Below are positions 56,960-64,000 of a stretch of 64,000 bases of DNA, one piece after another. The notes beneath the pieces are model-generated. The model saw only the letters and a list, made by a program, of their open reading frames with translations, was not told the DNA's origin and did no database searches. Origin of the DNA: Rhodanobacter sp. Its GTDB lineage: Bacteria > Pseudomonadota > Gammaproteobacteria > Xanthomonadales > Rhodanobacteraceae. The stretch lies in NCBI GenBank assembly GCA_030148505.1, contig JASBTI010000046.1, positions 31,288 to 95,287 on the forward strand, given 5' to 3'. Made by a program: the position numbers and the translations under genes. The number at the start of each line of letters is the position of its first letter. Position 1 is the first letter of the stretch.

Positions 56960-57226
56960 ATGGGTTTTGACAGTTTGTGGCATTGGATCGTCCTGCTGGT
57001 GATCGTGCTGCTGGTCTTCGGCACCAAGAAGATTCGCAATCTTGGACCGGATCTCGGTTCCGCCATCCGTGACTTCAAGAAGAGTCTCAGTGGTGAGGAC
57101 GAGGCCAAGCAAAAGGCGGAGGAGGAGGCCAAGCGCAAGGAAGGCGAGCAGTTGCGTGCCGATCCGCCAGCATCCGCAGGCCATGCCGAAACGCAGAGTC
57201 AACGCGACTCCAGCGAAACCAAGTAA
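56960..57226 (+). CDS. tatA: Twin-arginine translocase subunit TatA
   Basis: 88 residues. One N-terminal transmembrane helix ([15 protein letters not shown]) with [10 protein letters not shown] hinge and an amphipathic helix ([12 protein letters not shown]), then a charged Lys/Glu-rich tail. Forms the pore of the folded-protein export system. GGGGTT lies seven bases before the ATG. Confidence 0.93.
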   Translation: MGFDSLWHWIVLLVIVLLVFGTKKIRNLGPDLGSAIRDFKKSLSGEDEAKQKAEEEAKRKEGEQLRADPPASAGHAETQSQRDSSETK

Positions 57227-57250
57227 GTACACGACAGGCGTGACGCGGCG

Positions 57251-57682
57251 ATGATCGAGATCAGCCTCGGCAAACTGGTATTGCTTGCCTTGATCGCGCT
57301 GATCGTGCTGGGACCGGAGAAGCTTCCCGGCGCCGCGCGAACGGCCGGTGCCTTGTTGCGACGGGTCCGCAGTGGCTGGGACAATGTGCGCGCAGAAGTC
57401 GAGCGTGAGCTCGAGGTGGAGGAGATCAAGCGTGCCGCGCGTGAGGCAGCTGCCAGTGCGGAGGCCGTCCAGGGCGAGTTGAAAAGCAATCTCGAAAAGA
57501 TCAACAAGCCTCTTGCTGCGGCCGCCGCGATGGTCAAGTCAGAAGCTGCTGCACCCGCAATGACCAAGCTGGCGGCTGCCAGCGAGAAGCCGGCGCCCGA
57601 GACTCAGCAGGAGTTGCCCCTCGAAAAACCTGCGGTCGAATCATCGTCCGCCACGAAAGAGCCTCCGCATGGCGACGCCTGA
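57251..57682 (+). CDS. tatB: Twin-arginine translocase subunit TatB
   Basis: 143 residues. Transmembrane helix LVLLALIALIVLGPEKLPGAART, the TatB-type GPEKLP hinge, then a long amphipathic helix and an Ala/Glu-rich tail. With TatC forms the signal-peptide receptor. Twenty-five bases after tatA; its end overlaps tatC by 14 bases. Confidence 0.93.
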   Translation: MIEISLGKLVLLALIALIVLGPEKLPGAARTAGALLRRVRSGWDNVRAEVERELEVEEIKRAAREAAASAEAVQGELKSNLEKINKPLAAAAAMVKSEAAAPAMTKLAAASEKPAPETQQELPLEKPAVESSSATKEPPHGDA

Positions 57683-58439
57683 GTTGGAAGCACCCGAGTC
57701 CGAAGAGGCGCAGCAAGGCCTGTTCGCCCATCTGCTGGAACTGCGTAGTCGCCTGTTGAGAGCGGTGGCCACGGTGTTGGTCGTGCTGGTGGCGCTGGTG
57801 CCTTTCGCCAACCGGCTCTACAGCGAACTTGCCGAACCGCTGGTGGCGCGGATGCCCCAGGGGGCTCACATGATCGCCACCGAGGTAACCAGCCCGTTCC
57901 TTACGCCGTTGAAACTGGCCTTCTACGTGGCGCTGTTCATCAGCATGCCGATGATTCTCTACCAGCTGTGGGCTTTCGTCAGCCCCGGCCTGTACCGGCA
58001 CGAAAAGCGCCTGGCCCGTCCGTTGCTGGCTGCCTCGCTGGTGCTGTTTTATCTCGGCGGTGCATTCGCCTATTTTCTGGTGCTCCCGGCAGCCTTCCAC
58101 TTCCTGATTGCGGTGACGCCGCAAGGTGTGGAGATGATGACCGACATCACGCACTATCTCGATTTCGTGATGTTGATGTTCTTTGCGTTCGGCTTGTGCT
58201 TCGAGGTGCCGGTGGCGGTGGTGATCCTTGCTGCCGTGGGCGTGGTCGATCTGGCCAAGCTGCGCAGTGGTCGGCGCTATGCCATCGTCGGTGCGTTTGC
58301 GATTGCCGCGATGATCACGCCGCCGGATATCACCTCGATGATGATGCTGGGCATTCCGATGTGCCTGCTTTACGAATTGGGGATTCTCGCCGTGAGCTGG
58401 CTGATCAAGCCCGCGGTGGCGAATACCGACGCAGACTGA
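57669..58439 (+). CDS. tatC: Twin-arginine translocase subunit TatC
   Basis: 256 residues, six transmembrane helices. HLLELRSRLLRAVA at the N-terminus, FVSPGLYRHEKRLARPLL in the first large loop, and FGLCFEVPVAVVIL later are TatC blocks, including the conserved Glu of the receptor pocket. Completes tatABC; converges on priA with a 43-base gap. Confidence 0.95.
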   Translation: MATPELEAPESEEAQQGLFAHLLELRSRLLRAVATVLVVLVALVPFANRLYSELAEPLVARMPQGAHMIATEVTSPFLTPLKLAFYVALFISMPMILYQLWAFVSPGLYRHEKRLARPLLAASLVLFYLGGAFAYFLVLPAAFHFLIAVTPQGVEMMTDITHYLDFVMLMFFAFGLCFEVPVAVVILAAVGVVDLAKLRSGRRYAIVGAFAIAAMITPPDITSMMMLGIPMCLLYELGILAVSWLIKPAVANTDAD

Positions 58440-58482
58440 GTCGTCGCAGTGGCGTGAGGTGAATGCCTGCCCCAGTCCGCTC

Positions 58483-60654
58483 TCAATACAGATCGACCGG
58501 ATCGACATCGAGTGACCAGCGCACGCGGCGCGCTTGCGGCAATGCCCGCAATGCCAGTTGCCACCGGCGCAACATGCCATGCAGCTGCTGGCGACTGCCC
58601 GCTTCCAACAGCAGTTGGCCGCGGTGGCGCCCGGCCCGCAAGGGCATCGGCGCCGGCATCGGGCCGGCGACCTGCAGCGAGGCCTGCTCGGGCAGGGCGG
58701 CCTTTGCTGCAGCGAGAAAAGCTTCGACTGACGGCCGCTGGGCGGCATCGACCCGCAACAACACCTGATAGCTGTAAGGCGGCAGCTGAATCTGACGCCG
58801 CTCGGCCAGCAACTCGCGCGCCGTGGCGGCGTAGCCTCGGGCCAGCAGGCCGCGCAGCAAGGGATGTTCGGGTTGGTGGGTCTGCAGCAGCACACGGCCG
58901 GGCCGCCGGGCCCGACCGGCGCGCCCGGCGACTTGCACTACCAGCTGCGCCATTCTTTCGCCGGCGCGGAAGTCGATACTGTGCAGTCCTTCATCGACAC
59001 TGACGATGGCGACCAGGGTGAGGTTGGGCAGGTCATGGCCCTTGGCCAGCATCTGCGTGCCGACGAGGATGGTGGGTTGGTCGTCGCGCAGCCGGTCCAG
59101 CAACTGTTCGAGAGCATCCCGGCGACGGGTGGTTTCGCGGTCGACCCGTAGCACAGGCACATCCGGGAACTGCGCGATCAGTGCTTCTTCCAATCTCTCG
59201 GTGCCGTAGCCCTGGGGTTTCAGATCGCCGGCTGCGCAGCTTGGGCAGGTGGTCGGCAGCCGCTGCTTGTGGTCGCAGTGATGACAGATCAGCTGCCGGC
59301 GGCCGGCGTGCAGGGTCAGCGGGCGTTCGCAGCGCGGGCACTCGGCATGCCAGCCGCAACCATGGCATAGCAGCACCGGGGCGTAGCCGCGTCGATTGCG
59401 GAAAACCAGCGCCTGTTCCCCCCGAGCCAGCGTGTCTCCCAGCGCGCCCAGCAGTGCGGGCGACAGGCCGTGATCCAGTCGTTGCGCGCGCATGTCGATG
59501 ATCTGTATCTGCGGCGGATTGAGCGCACCGGGGCGAGCCCGCAAATGCAGGGTGCGATAACGGCCGGCTTCGGCATTCGCCAGCGATTCCAGTGACGGGG
59601 TGCCTGAGCCCAGAACGACCGGAATGCCCAGCGCGCGAGCGCGCACCAGCGCCAAGTCGCGGGCATGGTAGCGAAAGCCTTCCTGCTGCTTGTAGGAGCT
59701 GTCGTGCTCCTCATCGACAATCACGATGCCGGCCTGCGGTAGTGGTGTGAATACCGCCGAACGTGTGCCGAGGATGACCTTGGCACTGCCATCGCGCGCG
59801 CGCAGCCAGGCGCGTGCGCGATCTCTTTCGGAGAGGTTGGAATGCAGCACTTCCACACTGACGCCGAGCCGCTCACACAGCCGCCGTACAGTTTGCGGGG
59901 CGAGTCCGATCTCCGGTACCAGCAGCAAGGCCTGCTTGCCGCAGGCCAGGGTTTGCTCAATCAGCGCAAGATAAACCTCGGTCTTGCCGCTGCCGGTCAC
60001 ACCATCGAGCAGGAAGGGCTGATAGCGCCCCAGACTGGCGGTGACTGCTCCCACGGCCTGTTGTTGCTCTTCGCTTAGTTGCGGTGCTTTCGATGCCAGC
60101 GGCGGTCGGTGACGTGGTGCGCGTTCGCTGCGCTCGATCAGGGCAGCACCCGCCAATCGTCGCGCTACCGGGCGCCAGCCGGGCATGCGTTCGGTAAGTT
60201 CTGCTGCGCTCATGGCGGCCTGGGCCAGCAGCGCCAGCAGGGCCTTGCTGCCGCCGCGCCGGTTGCCGGTGTCGAGAGCGCTGCGACCGGCATCCGTAAG
60301 GGACCAGTGCTCTTCGCCCAAGGGCGGTAGCGGTCGAGCCTCGCGCAGGGCCAGCGGCAGGGCCGTGGCGTATACCTCGCCGGGGGCGCCGAGCCAGTAC
60401 TCGGTGGCCCAAGCCAGCGTCTGCATCAGTTCGGCGTCCAGTAGCGGGGCCTCGTCGAGCAGACGGATCACCGGTTTCAGACGATGCGTATCGATCGTCG
60501 TGTCGGTGGCCACTTCCACCACCACGCCCACCTGTTTGCCAGCTCCGAACGGCACCAGAACACGACTGCCCACGGCTGCACGACCCGCCGCTGGCAGGTA
60601 GTCAAACAGGTTCGGCAGGGGCACCGGCAGGGCAACGCGTAAAACTGTGGACAT
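58483..60654 (-). CDS. priA: Primosomal protein N' (replication restart helicase)
   Basis: Restarts stalled replication forks by loading DnaB. 723 residues: N-terminal 3'BD domain, winged helix, helicase domain with Walker A GVTGSGKT at 218-225 and DEEH box (VDEEHDSSYKQ), zinc-binding cysteines (CHGCGWHAECPRC and CHHCDHKQ, then CPSC), and the C-terminal helicase motifs VQVAGRAGRARRPG. Two DnaA boxes lie about 160-185 bases upstream of its start. Confidence 0.95.
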   Translation of the reverse strand: MSTVLRVALPVPLPNLFDYLPAAGRAAVGSRVLVPFGAGKQVGVVVEVATDTTIDTHRLKPVIRLLDEAPLLDAELMQTLAWATEYWLGAPGEVYATALPLALREARPLPPLGEEHWSLTDAGRSALDTGNRRGGSKALLALLAQAAMSAAELTERMPGWRPVARRLAGAALIERSERAPRHRPPLASKAPQLSEEQQQAVGAVTASLGRYQPFLLDGVTGSGKTEVYLALIEQTLACGKQALLLVPEIGLAPQTVRRLCERLGVSVEVLHSNLSERDRARAWLRARDGSAKVILGTRSAVFTPLPQAGIVIVDEEHDSSYKQQEGFRYHARDLALVRARALGIPVVLGSGTPSLESLANAEAGRYRTLHLRARPGALNPPQIQIIDMRAQRLDHGLSPALLGALGDTLARGEQALVFRNRRGYAPVLLCHGCGWHAECPRCERPLTLHAGRRQLICHHCDHKQRLPTTCPSCAAGDLKPQGYGTERLEEALIAQFPDVPVLRVDRETTRRRDALEQLLDRLRDDQPTILVGTQMLAKGHDLPNLTLVAIVSVDEGLHSIDFRAGERMAQLVVQVAGRAGRARRPGRVLLQTHQPEHPLLRGLLARGYAATARELLAERRQIQLPPYSYQVLLRVDAAQRPSVEAFLAAAKAALPEQASLQVAGPMPAPMPLRAGRHRGQLLLEAGSRQQLHGMLRRWQLALRALPQARRVRWSLDVDPVDLY

Positions 60655-60815
60655 GACGACTCTCGTGGCAGCCCAGTGTAACGGCCCCTAGGCCAGCGCC
60701 GTAATGCACGGCTGAGCCCTCAAGCTCGGCAAATCCCCGAGCTAGCTTGCAGACACTTGCTGCCCGAAAGTCGAGGAACCCTGGGTAAGTGGCTAAGCTC
60801 GGGGGCTTTTCTTGC

Positions 60816-60824
60816 TTATCCACA
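60816..60824 (+). promoter_or_regulatory. DnaA box, perfect consensus
   Basis: TTATCCACA exactly matches the DnaA box consensus. It forms one arm of a 10-bp inverted repeat with 60830-60838 (arms 60815-60824 and 60830-60839). Confidence 0.75.
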
Positions 60825-60829
60825 AATCC

Positions 60830-60838
60830 TGTGGATAA
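60830..60838 (-). promoter_or_regulatory. DnaA box, perfect consensus, opposite orientation
   Basis: TGTGGATAA is the exact reverse complement of TTATCCACA, five bases from the first box. DnaA may bind the pair; regulation of priA or a DnaA-titrating or reactivating role are both possible. Confidence 0.75.
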
Positions 60839-61242
60839 GTCTGTGGATGTCGCGTGGAGGGCGGCTTGCAAAGCCCGTGGCTGCGCCTTTCACGACGACT
60901 TGATGATCTTTTGGTCACGTAAAAAATCATTTTATATTCAATATGTTATAAATTTCACTAAGGCTGCATTCACACAAGTGACATAGGCTTTCTTTGGCGC
61001 TTGACAGGCACATGACGCTGTGCAAAACCTCGTGGTGCCGGCTTGCAGTTGCGGTTGTCTGGGCACCCAAACCCCTGTTTGATGAGGTGCCAGCCGAGGC
61101 GCGGCAAGGCGGTTGCTGCGGCTTGACCGCGGGTTCGAAACGACCGGTGGATTCAGCGCCTGACTCACCTTGCATGCGCTTGCGCCGCGAGATGCCTCGC
61201 CGCGCAAGCTAGAATGGCTGGCCCTGGAGCTTGTGTGTGTCG

Positions 61243-62673
61243 ATGAAACCCCTCCGTCCCGAACGTGCCCGGTTGGCCTACGAGATGCGTGCCACCGTGC
61301 GCCTCGCAGTGCCGCTTATCCTGGCGCAGCTGGCCGCGATCGGCAGCAGCGTGATCGATGCCGTGCTGGCCGGCCACGTCAGCGCACACGTGCTCGGTGC
61401 GGTAGCGGTGGGCAGTAGCCTGTGGTCGTTGGCGATCGTCAGCGGCATAGGCATGATGATGGCGGTGCCGCCATCCGTGGCACAGCTTGATGGTGCCGGG
61501 CAGCGTCATCGGGTCGGTACGATGTTCCGGCAAGCACTGTGGTTGGGAATTGGCATGGGCGCCGTACTGTGGTTCGCGCTGCGGCATACGGCTCCGTTGA
61601 TCGACGCGATCGGGGTAACGCCGGATCTGCGCCACGACGTGCAGCGCTTCCTGCTGGCAATCAGCTGGGGCGCCCCGGCGCTCACCTGTTATTTCGCGTT
61701 GCGCGGCCTTTCCGAAGGTTTGTCGCTGACCCGACCGTCGATGTATTTCAGCTTCGGTGGGCTGTTGGTGCTTATCCCGCTTGGTTATGTGCTGATGTTC
61801 GGCAAGTTGGGCATTCCGCCGCAAGGTGCGCACGGTTGCGGGGTGGCTACGGCAATCGTGATGTGGCTGGAGATGCTGGGCTTCGGCACCTATGTGCTGC
61901 GTCATCCGGCCTATCGCGGTCTTGGCCTTGTGGACCGGTTCGACGGACCGGATTGGCGCCATATCGGCGAGCTACTGCATATCGGCCTGCCGATGGCGAT
62001 CACCCTGCTGGCAGAGGCCGGCTTGTTTGTGGCAACTGCACTGATCATCAGTACCCTCGGCGAGGATGTGATCGCCAGTCATCAGGTAGCGATCAATATT
62101 GCTTCGTTGTTCTTCATGATTCCGCTGGGTTTGGCGATGGCGATTACCGTGCGGGTCGGCAATGCGGTAGGCCGTGGCGACGAGCGCGGCGTGCGCTATG
62201 CCGGGTTCTGCGGTATCGGGCTGACATTGGCGACGCAGTTGTTCTCGGCGGCCTTGATGCTGAGTTTGCCGCATGTCATCGCGCGTCTGTACACGCATGA
62301 TCCGCGAGTGATCACATTGGCGACACAGCTGATCATGCTGGCTGGCCTGTTCCAGTTTTCCGATGGCATCCAGGTCGCTTCCAACGGTGCATTGCGCGGC
62401 CTCAAGGACACTCGCGTGCCGATGTTGATTACCTTGTTCGCCTACTGGGTCATCGGCATGCCGGTCGGCTGGTGGCTGACTTTCCGCCAGGGCATGGGGG
62501 CGAGCGGGATGTGGCTGGGCTTGACGGCTGGCTTGTCGGTGGCGGCGATCATGCTGTTCGTCCGATTCTGGCGCAGTGCGTGGAAACGGCGCTGGCACCG
62601 TGTCACTCGTCACATGACCGACGCGGCCCAAGCGGCTACGCTTGGTCGACCAACATGGGAAGAGCGCGCATGA
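61243..62673 (+). CDS. MATE-family efflux transporter, NorM-like
   Basis: 476 residues and 12 predicted transmembrane helices. RLAVPLILAQLAAIGSSVIDAVLAGH at the start, VSGIGMMMAVPPSVAQLDGAG in the first half, and the repeated second half with NIASLFFMIPLGLAMAITVRVGNAVGRGD are MATE blocks. Likely a Na+- or H+-driven exporter of cationic drugs. A GTG two codons upstream (61237) has a better-placed GGAG and is a real alternative start. The next gene, sppA, overlaps by ATGA. Confidence 0.88.
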   Translation: MKPLRPERARLAYEMRATVRLAVPLILAQLAAIGSSVIDAVLAGHVSAHVLGAVAVGSSLWSLAIVSGIGMMMAVPPSVAQLDGAGQRHRVGTMFRQALWLGIGMGAVLWFALRHTAPLIDAIGVTPDLRHDVQRFLLAISWGAPALTCYFALRGLSEGLSLTRPSMYFSFGGLLVLIPLGYVLMFGKLGIPPQGAHGCGVATAIVMWLEMLGFGTYVLRHPAYRGLGLVDRFDGPDWRHIGELLHIGLPMAITLLAEAGLFVATALIISTLGEDVIASHQVAINIASLFFMIPLGLAMAITVRVGNAVGRGDERGVRYAGFCGIGLTLATQLFSAALMLSLPHVIARLYTHDPRVITLATQLIMLAGLFQFSDGIQVASNGALRGLKDTRVPMLITLFAYWVIGMPVGWWLTFRQGMGASGMWLGLTAGLSVAAIMLFVRFWRSAWKRRWHRVTRHMTDAAQAATLGRPTWEERA

Positions 62674-64000
62674 CGCCACCGCCACCACCCCGTCCGCGAC
62701 CCCCTTCGGGCTTCCGCGCTTTTCTGCGTACGCTCGGACGTGGCATCAACGTGACACGCCTGGTGATCATCAATCTGCTGTTTTTCGGCCTTCTGTCGAT
62801 CGTTTTGCTGCTGATCGTGGGCGGCATCGCCGGCAGCCGGATGCAGCGCGAGGTCAAGAACCACAGCGTGCTGGTGCTCAAGCCAGAGGGAAGGCTGGTC
62901 GAGCAGTACAGCATCGATCCGTTGCAGCGGGTGATGGAGGGCTTGTCCGGCAACGAGCCGAAACAGGTGCAACTACGCGACCTGGTCGGTGCCATCGATG
63001 CTGCCGCGAACGACCCACGGATCAGCCGCATTCTGCTGCTGCCCGGGGAGTTGCAGGGCGGTGGTTTCGCTGCCTTGCGTGAGGTGGGTGCTGCGCTGGA
63101 CCGCTTCCGCGCCAGCGGCAAGCCGGTCATCGCGTGGGCGGTAAACATGGATCAGGGCCAGTATTACCTGGCGGCTCACGCCGATCGTGTGCTGGTCGAC
63201 CCGCAGGGCGGCGTGATGATCACCGGCTTGGCCAACTACCGCCTGTTCTACAAGGATCTGCTCGACAAGGTAGGCGTGGAGGTGCATCTGTTCCGCGTCG
63301 GTCAGTTCAAGAGCGCGGCCGAGCCCTACATCCTCGATCACGCCTCGCCACAGGCCAAGCAGGCAGACCGTTACTGGATGGACGGCCTGTGGAACAACTA
63401 TATCGATCAGGTGGCCGCGCTGCGCAAGATCGATCCGGCCGCCTTGCGTGCCGACATCGACGATCTGCCGCAGAACATCGGCAGTACCCAGGGCGACCTG
63501 GCCCAGCTGGCGTTGAACGAACATCTGGTCGACGGTCTGGCTACTCGCGCCCAGCTAATTGCGATGCTGCGCAAGGAAGGGGTGCCGGCCGACAAGAAAG
63601 GGCACGGTTTCCGGCAGGTGGGGCTAGGCCATTACGTCGCCAGTATCCACCATCGCGTCTCCGGCTCCACGCCCGGTGTGGCGATTGTGGTGGCGGAAGG
63701 CGAGATTACCGGCGGCATGCAGCCGCCCGGCACGATCGGGGGCGAGTCCACCGCGGCGCTGATCCGCGCGGCACGCCACGACCGCAAGACCAAGGCACTG
63801 GTATTGCGCGTCGACTCGCCCGGCGGCGAAGTATTTGCGGCCGAACAAATCCGTCGGGAAGTCGCGCTGACACGCGCGGCGGGTATCCCGGTAGTGGTGT
63901 CGATGGGCAATGTGGCGGCCAGCGGCGGCTACTGGATCTCCATGGACGCCAATCGCATCGTTGCCGAGCCGAACACGATTACCGGCTCGATCGGCATCTT
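62670..64000 (+). CDS. sppA: Signal peptide peptidase SppA, 67-kDa type (3' partial)
   Basis: Inner-membrane serine protease cutting released signal peptides. The frame starts by ATGA overlap with the MATE gene and runs off the window. One transmembrane helix near 31-52 follows a Pro/Arg-rich start. The two SppA domains of the long form are visible; catalytic Lys214 (VGQFKSAAEPY) is in the first and Ser418 (NVAASGGYW) in the second, the split Lys-Ser dyad of the 67-kDa type. The end is not in the window. Confidence 0.92.
   Translation, partial: MTPPPPPRPRPPSGFRAFLRTLGRGINVTRLVIINLLFFGLLSIVLLLIVGGIAGSRMQREVKNHSVLVLKPEGRLVEQYSIDPLQRVMEGLSGNEPKQVQLRDLVGAIDAAANDPRISRILLLPGELQGGGFAALREVGAALDRFRASGKPVIAWAVNMDQGQYYLAAHADRVLVDPQGGVMITGLANYRLFYKDLLDKVGVEVHLFRVGQFKSAAEPYILDHASPQAKQADRYWMDGLWNNYIDQVAALRKIDPAALRADIDDLPQNIGSTQGDLAQLALNEHLVDGLATRAQLIAMLRKEGVPADKKGHGFRQVGLGHYVASIHHRVSGSTPGVAIVVAEGEITGGMQPPGTIGGESTAALIRAARHDRKTKALVLRVDSPGGEVFAAEQIRREVALTRAAGIPVVVSMGNVAASGGYWISMDANRIVAEPNTITGSIGI

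Larger units (their letters stand above)
60655..61242. other. 588-base intergenic region with DnaA boxes and AT-rich patch
   Basis: Between priA (leftward) and the MATE gene (rightward). Holds two perfect DnaA boxes, a near-match at 60842-60850, and an AT-rich stretch at about 60919-60960 that stands out from the surrounding GC-rich DNA. A spaced inverted repeat CCCCGAGCT (60735-60743) / AGCTCGGGG (60796-60804) precedes the boxes. No supported gene: a 65-codon rightward frame here is biased and has no family. Confidence 0.65.

Noticed and set aside
60816..60960. Chromosomal replication origin
   Set aside because: Only two or three DnaA boxes and no dnaA, dnaN, rpmH or gyrB nearby; a DnaA-responsive control region is a safer reading.

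Overview
The window is GC-rich, densely coded DNA from a gammaproteobacterium. Gene content and order (birA-coaX-SPOR protein-tRNA-Thr, tatABC facing priA, a PhoP/PhoQ-like pair after dusA, a complete aerobic thiamin operon, cyoABCD) fit the Lysobacterales/Xanthomonadales, most likely Rhodanobacteraceae. That placement is inferred from gene content only; no rRNA is present.

Layout. 1-15.6 kb is mixed chromosomal housekeeping: the end of an OmpA-family gene, a carboxylesterase, an exported amidase, a HAMP-GGDEF cyclase, a periplasmic trehalase, a trmO broken by one in-frame TAG, small conserved genes, nicotinamidase, cardiolipin synthase and an FAD/NAD(P) protein. 15.7-23.2 kb holds ferredoxin-NADP reductase and the operon thiC-thiO-thiS-thiG-thiE-thiF(rhodanese)-thiD. 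The operon is read leftward from a TPP riboswitch, and a hairpin covers the thiC ribosome binding site. 23.2-38.2 kb is an accessory metabolic block. A seven-gene leftward operon encodes a ThDP enzyme, an enolase-superfamily enzyme, a rhodopsin-transducer-like sensor, an SDR, an internally duplicated His-rich membrane protein, a gluconate-dehydrogenase subunit-3-like protein and an FAD/Fe-S GMC dehydrogenase. Rightward lie a 925-residue GH39-glycoamylase fusion and cyoABCD. Together they look like carbohydrate release, sugar or sugar-acid oxidation into the quinone pool, and quinol oxidation by bo3 oxidase.

38.4-41.1 kb is a small island beside dusA. A 39-bp near-identical copy of the dusA 5' coding region flanks a hipBA toxin-antitoxin pair and an IS3-type remnant, as expected for a worn-down element integrated at dusA. 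41.0-64 kb returns to core genes: dusA, a PepSY-like protein with a PhoPQ-like system, birA-coaX-SPOR protein, tRNA-Thr(UGU), an FAD oxidoreductase, DUF1993-MFS transporter, an M49-type lipoprotein, an alpha/beta hydrolase with hemH, a SYLF protein, tatABC, priA, a MATE exporter and the start of sppA. Two perfect DnaA boxes lie upstream of priA next to an AT-rich patch.

Genes are tightly packed; many neighbours overlap by 4 bases (ATGA), implying operons with translational coupling. Start codons were moved inside the longest open frames where a ribosome binding site, signal peptide or ATGA junction argued for it.
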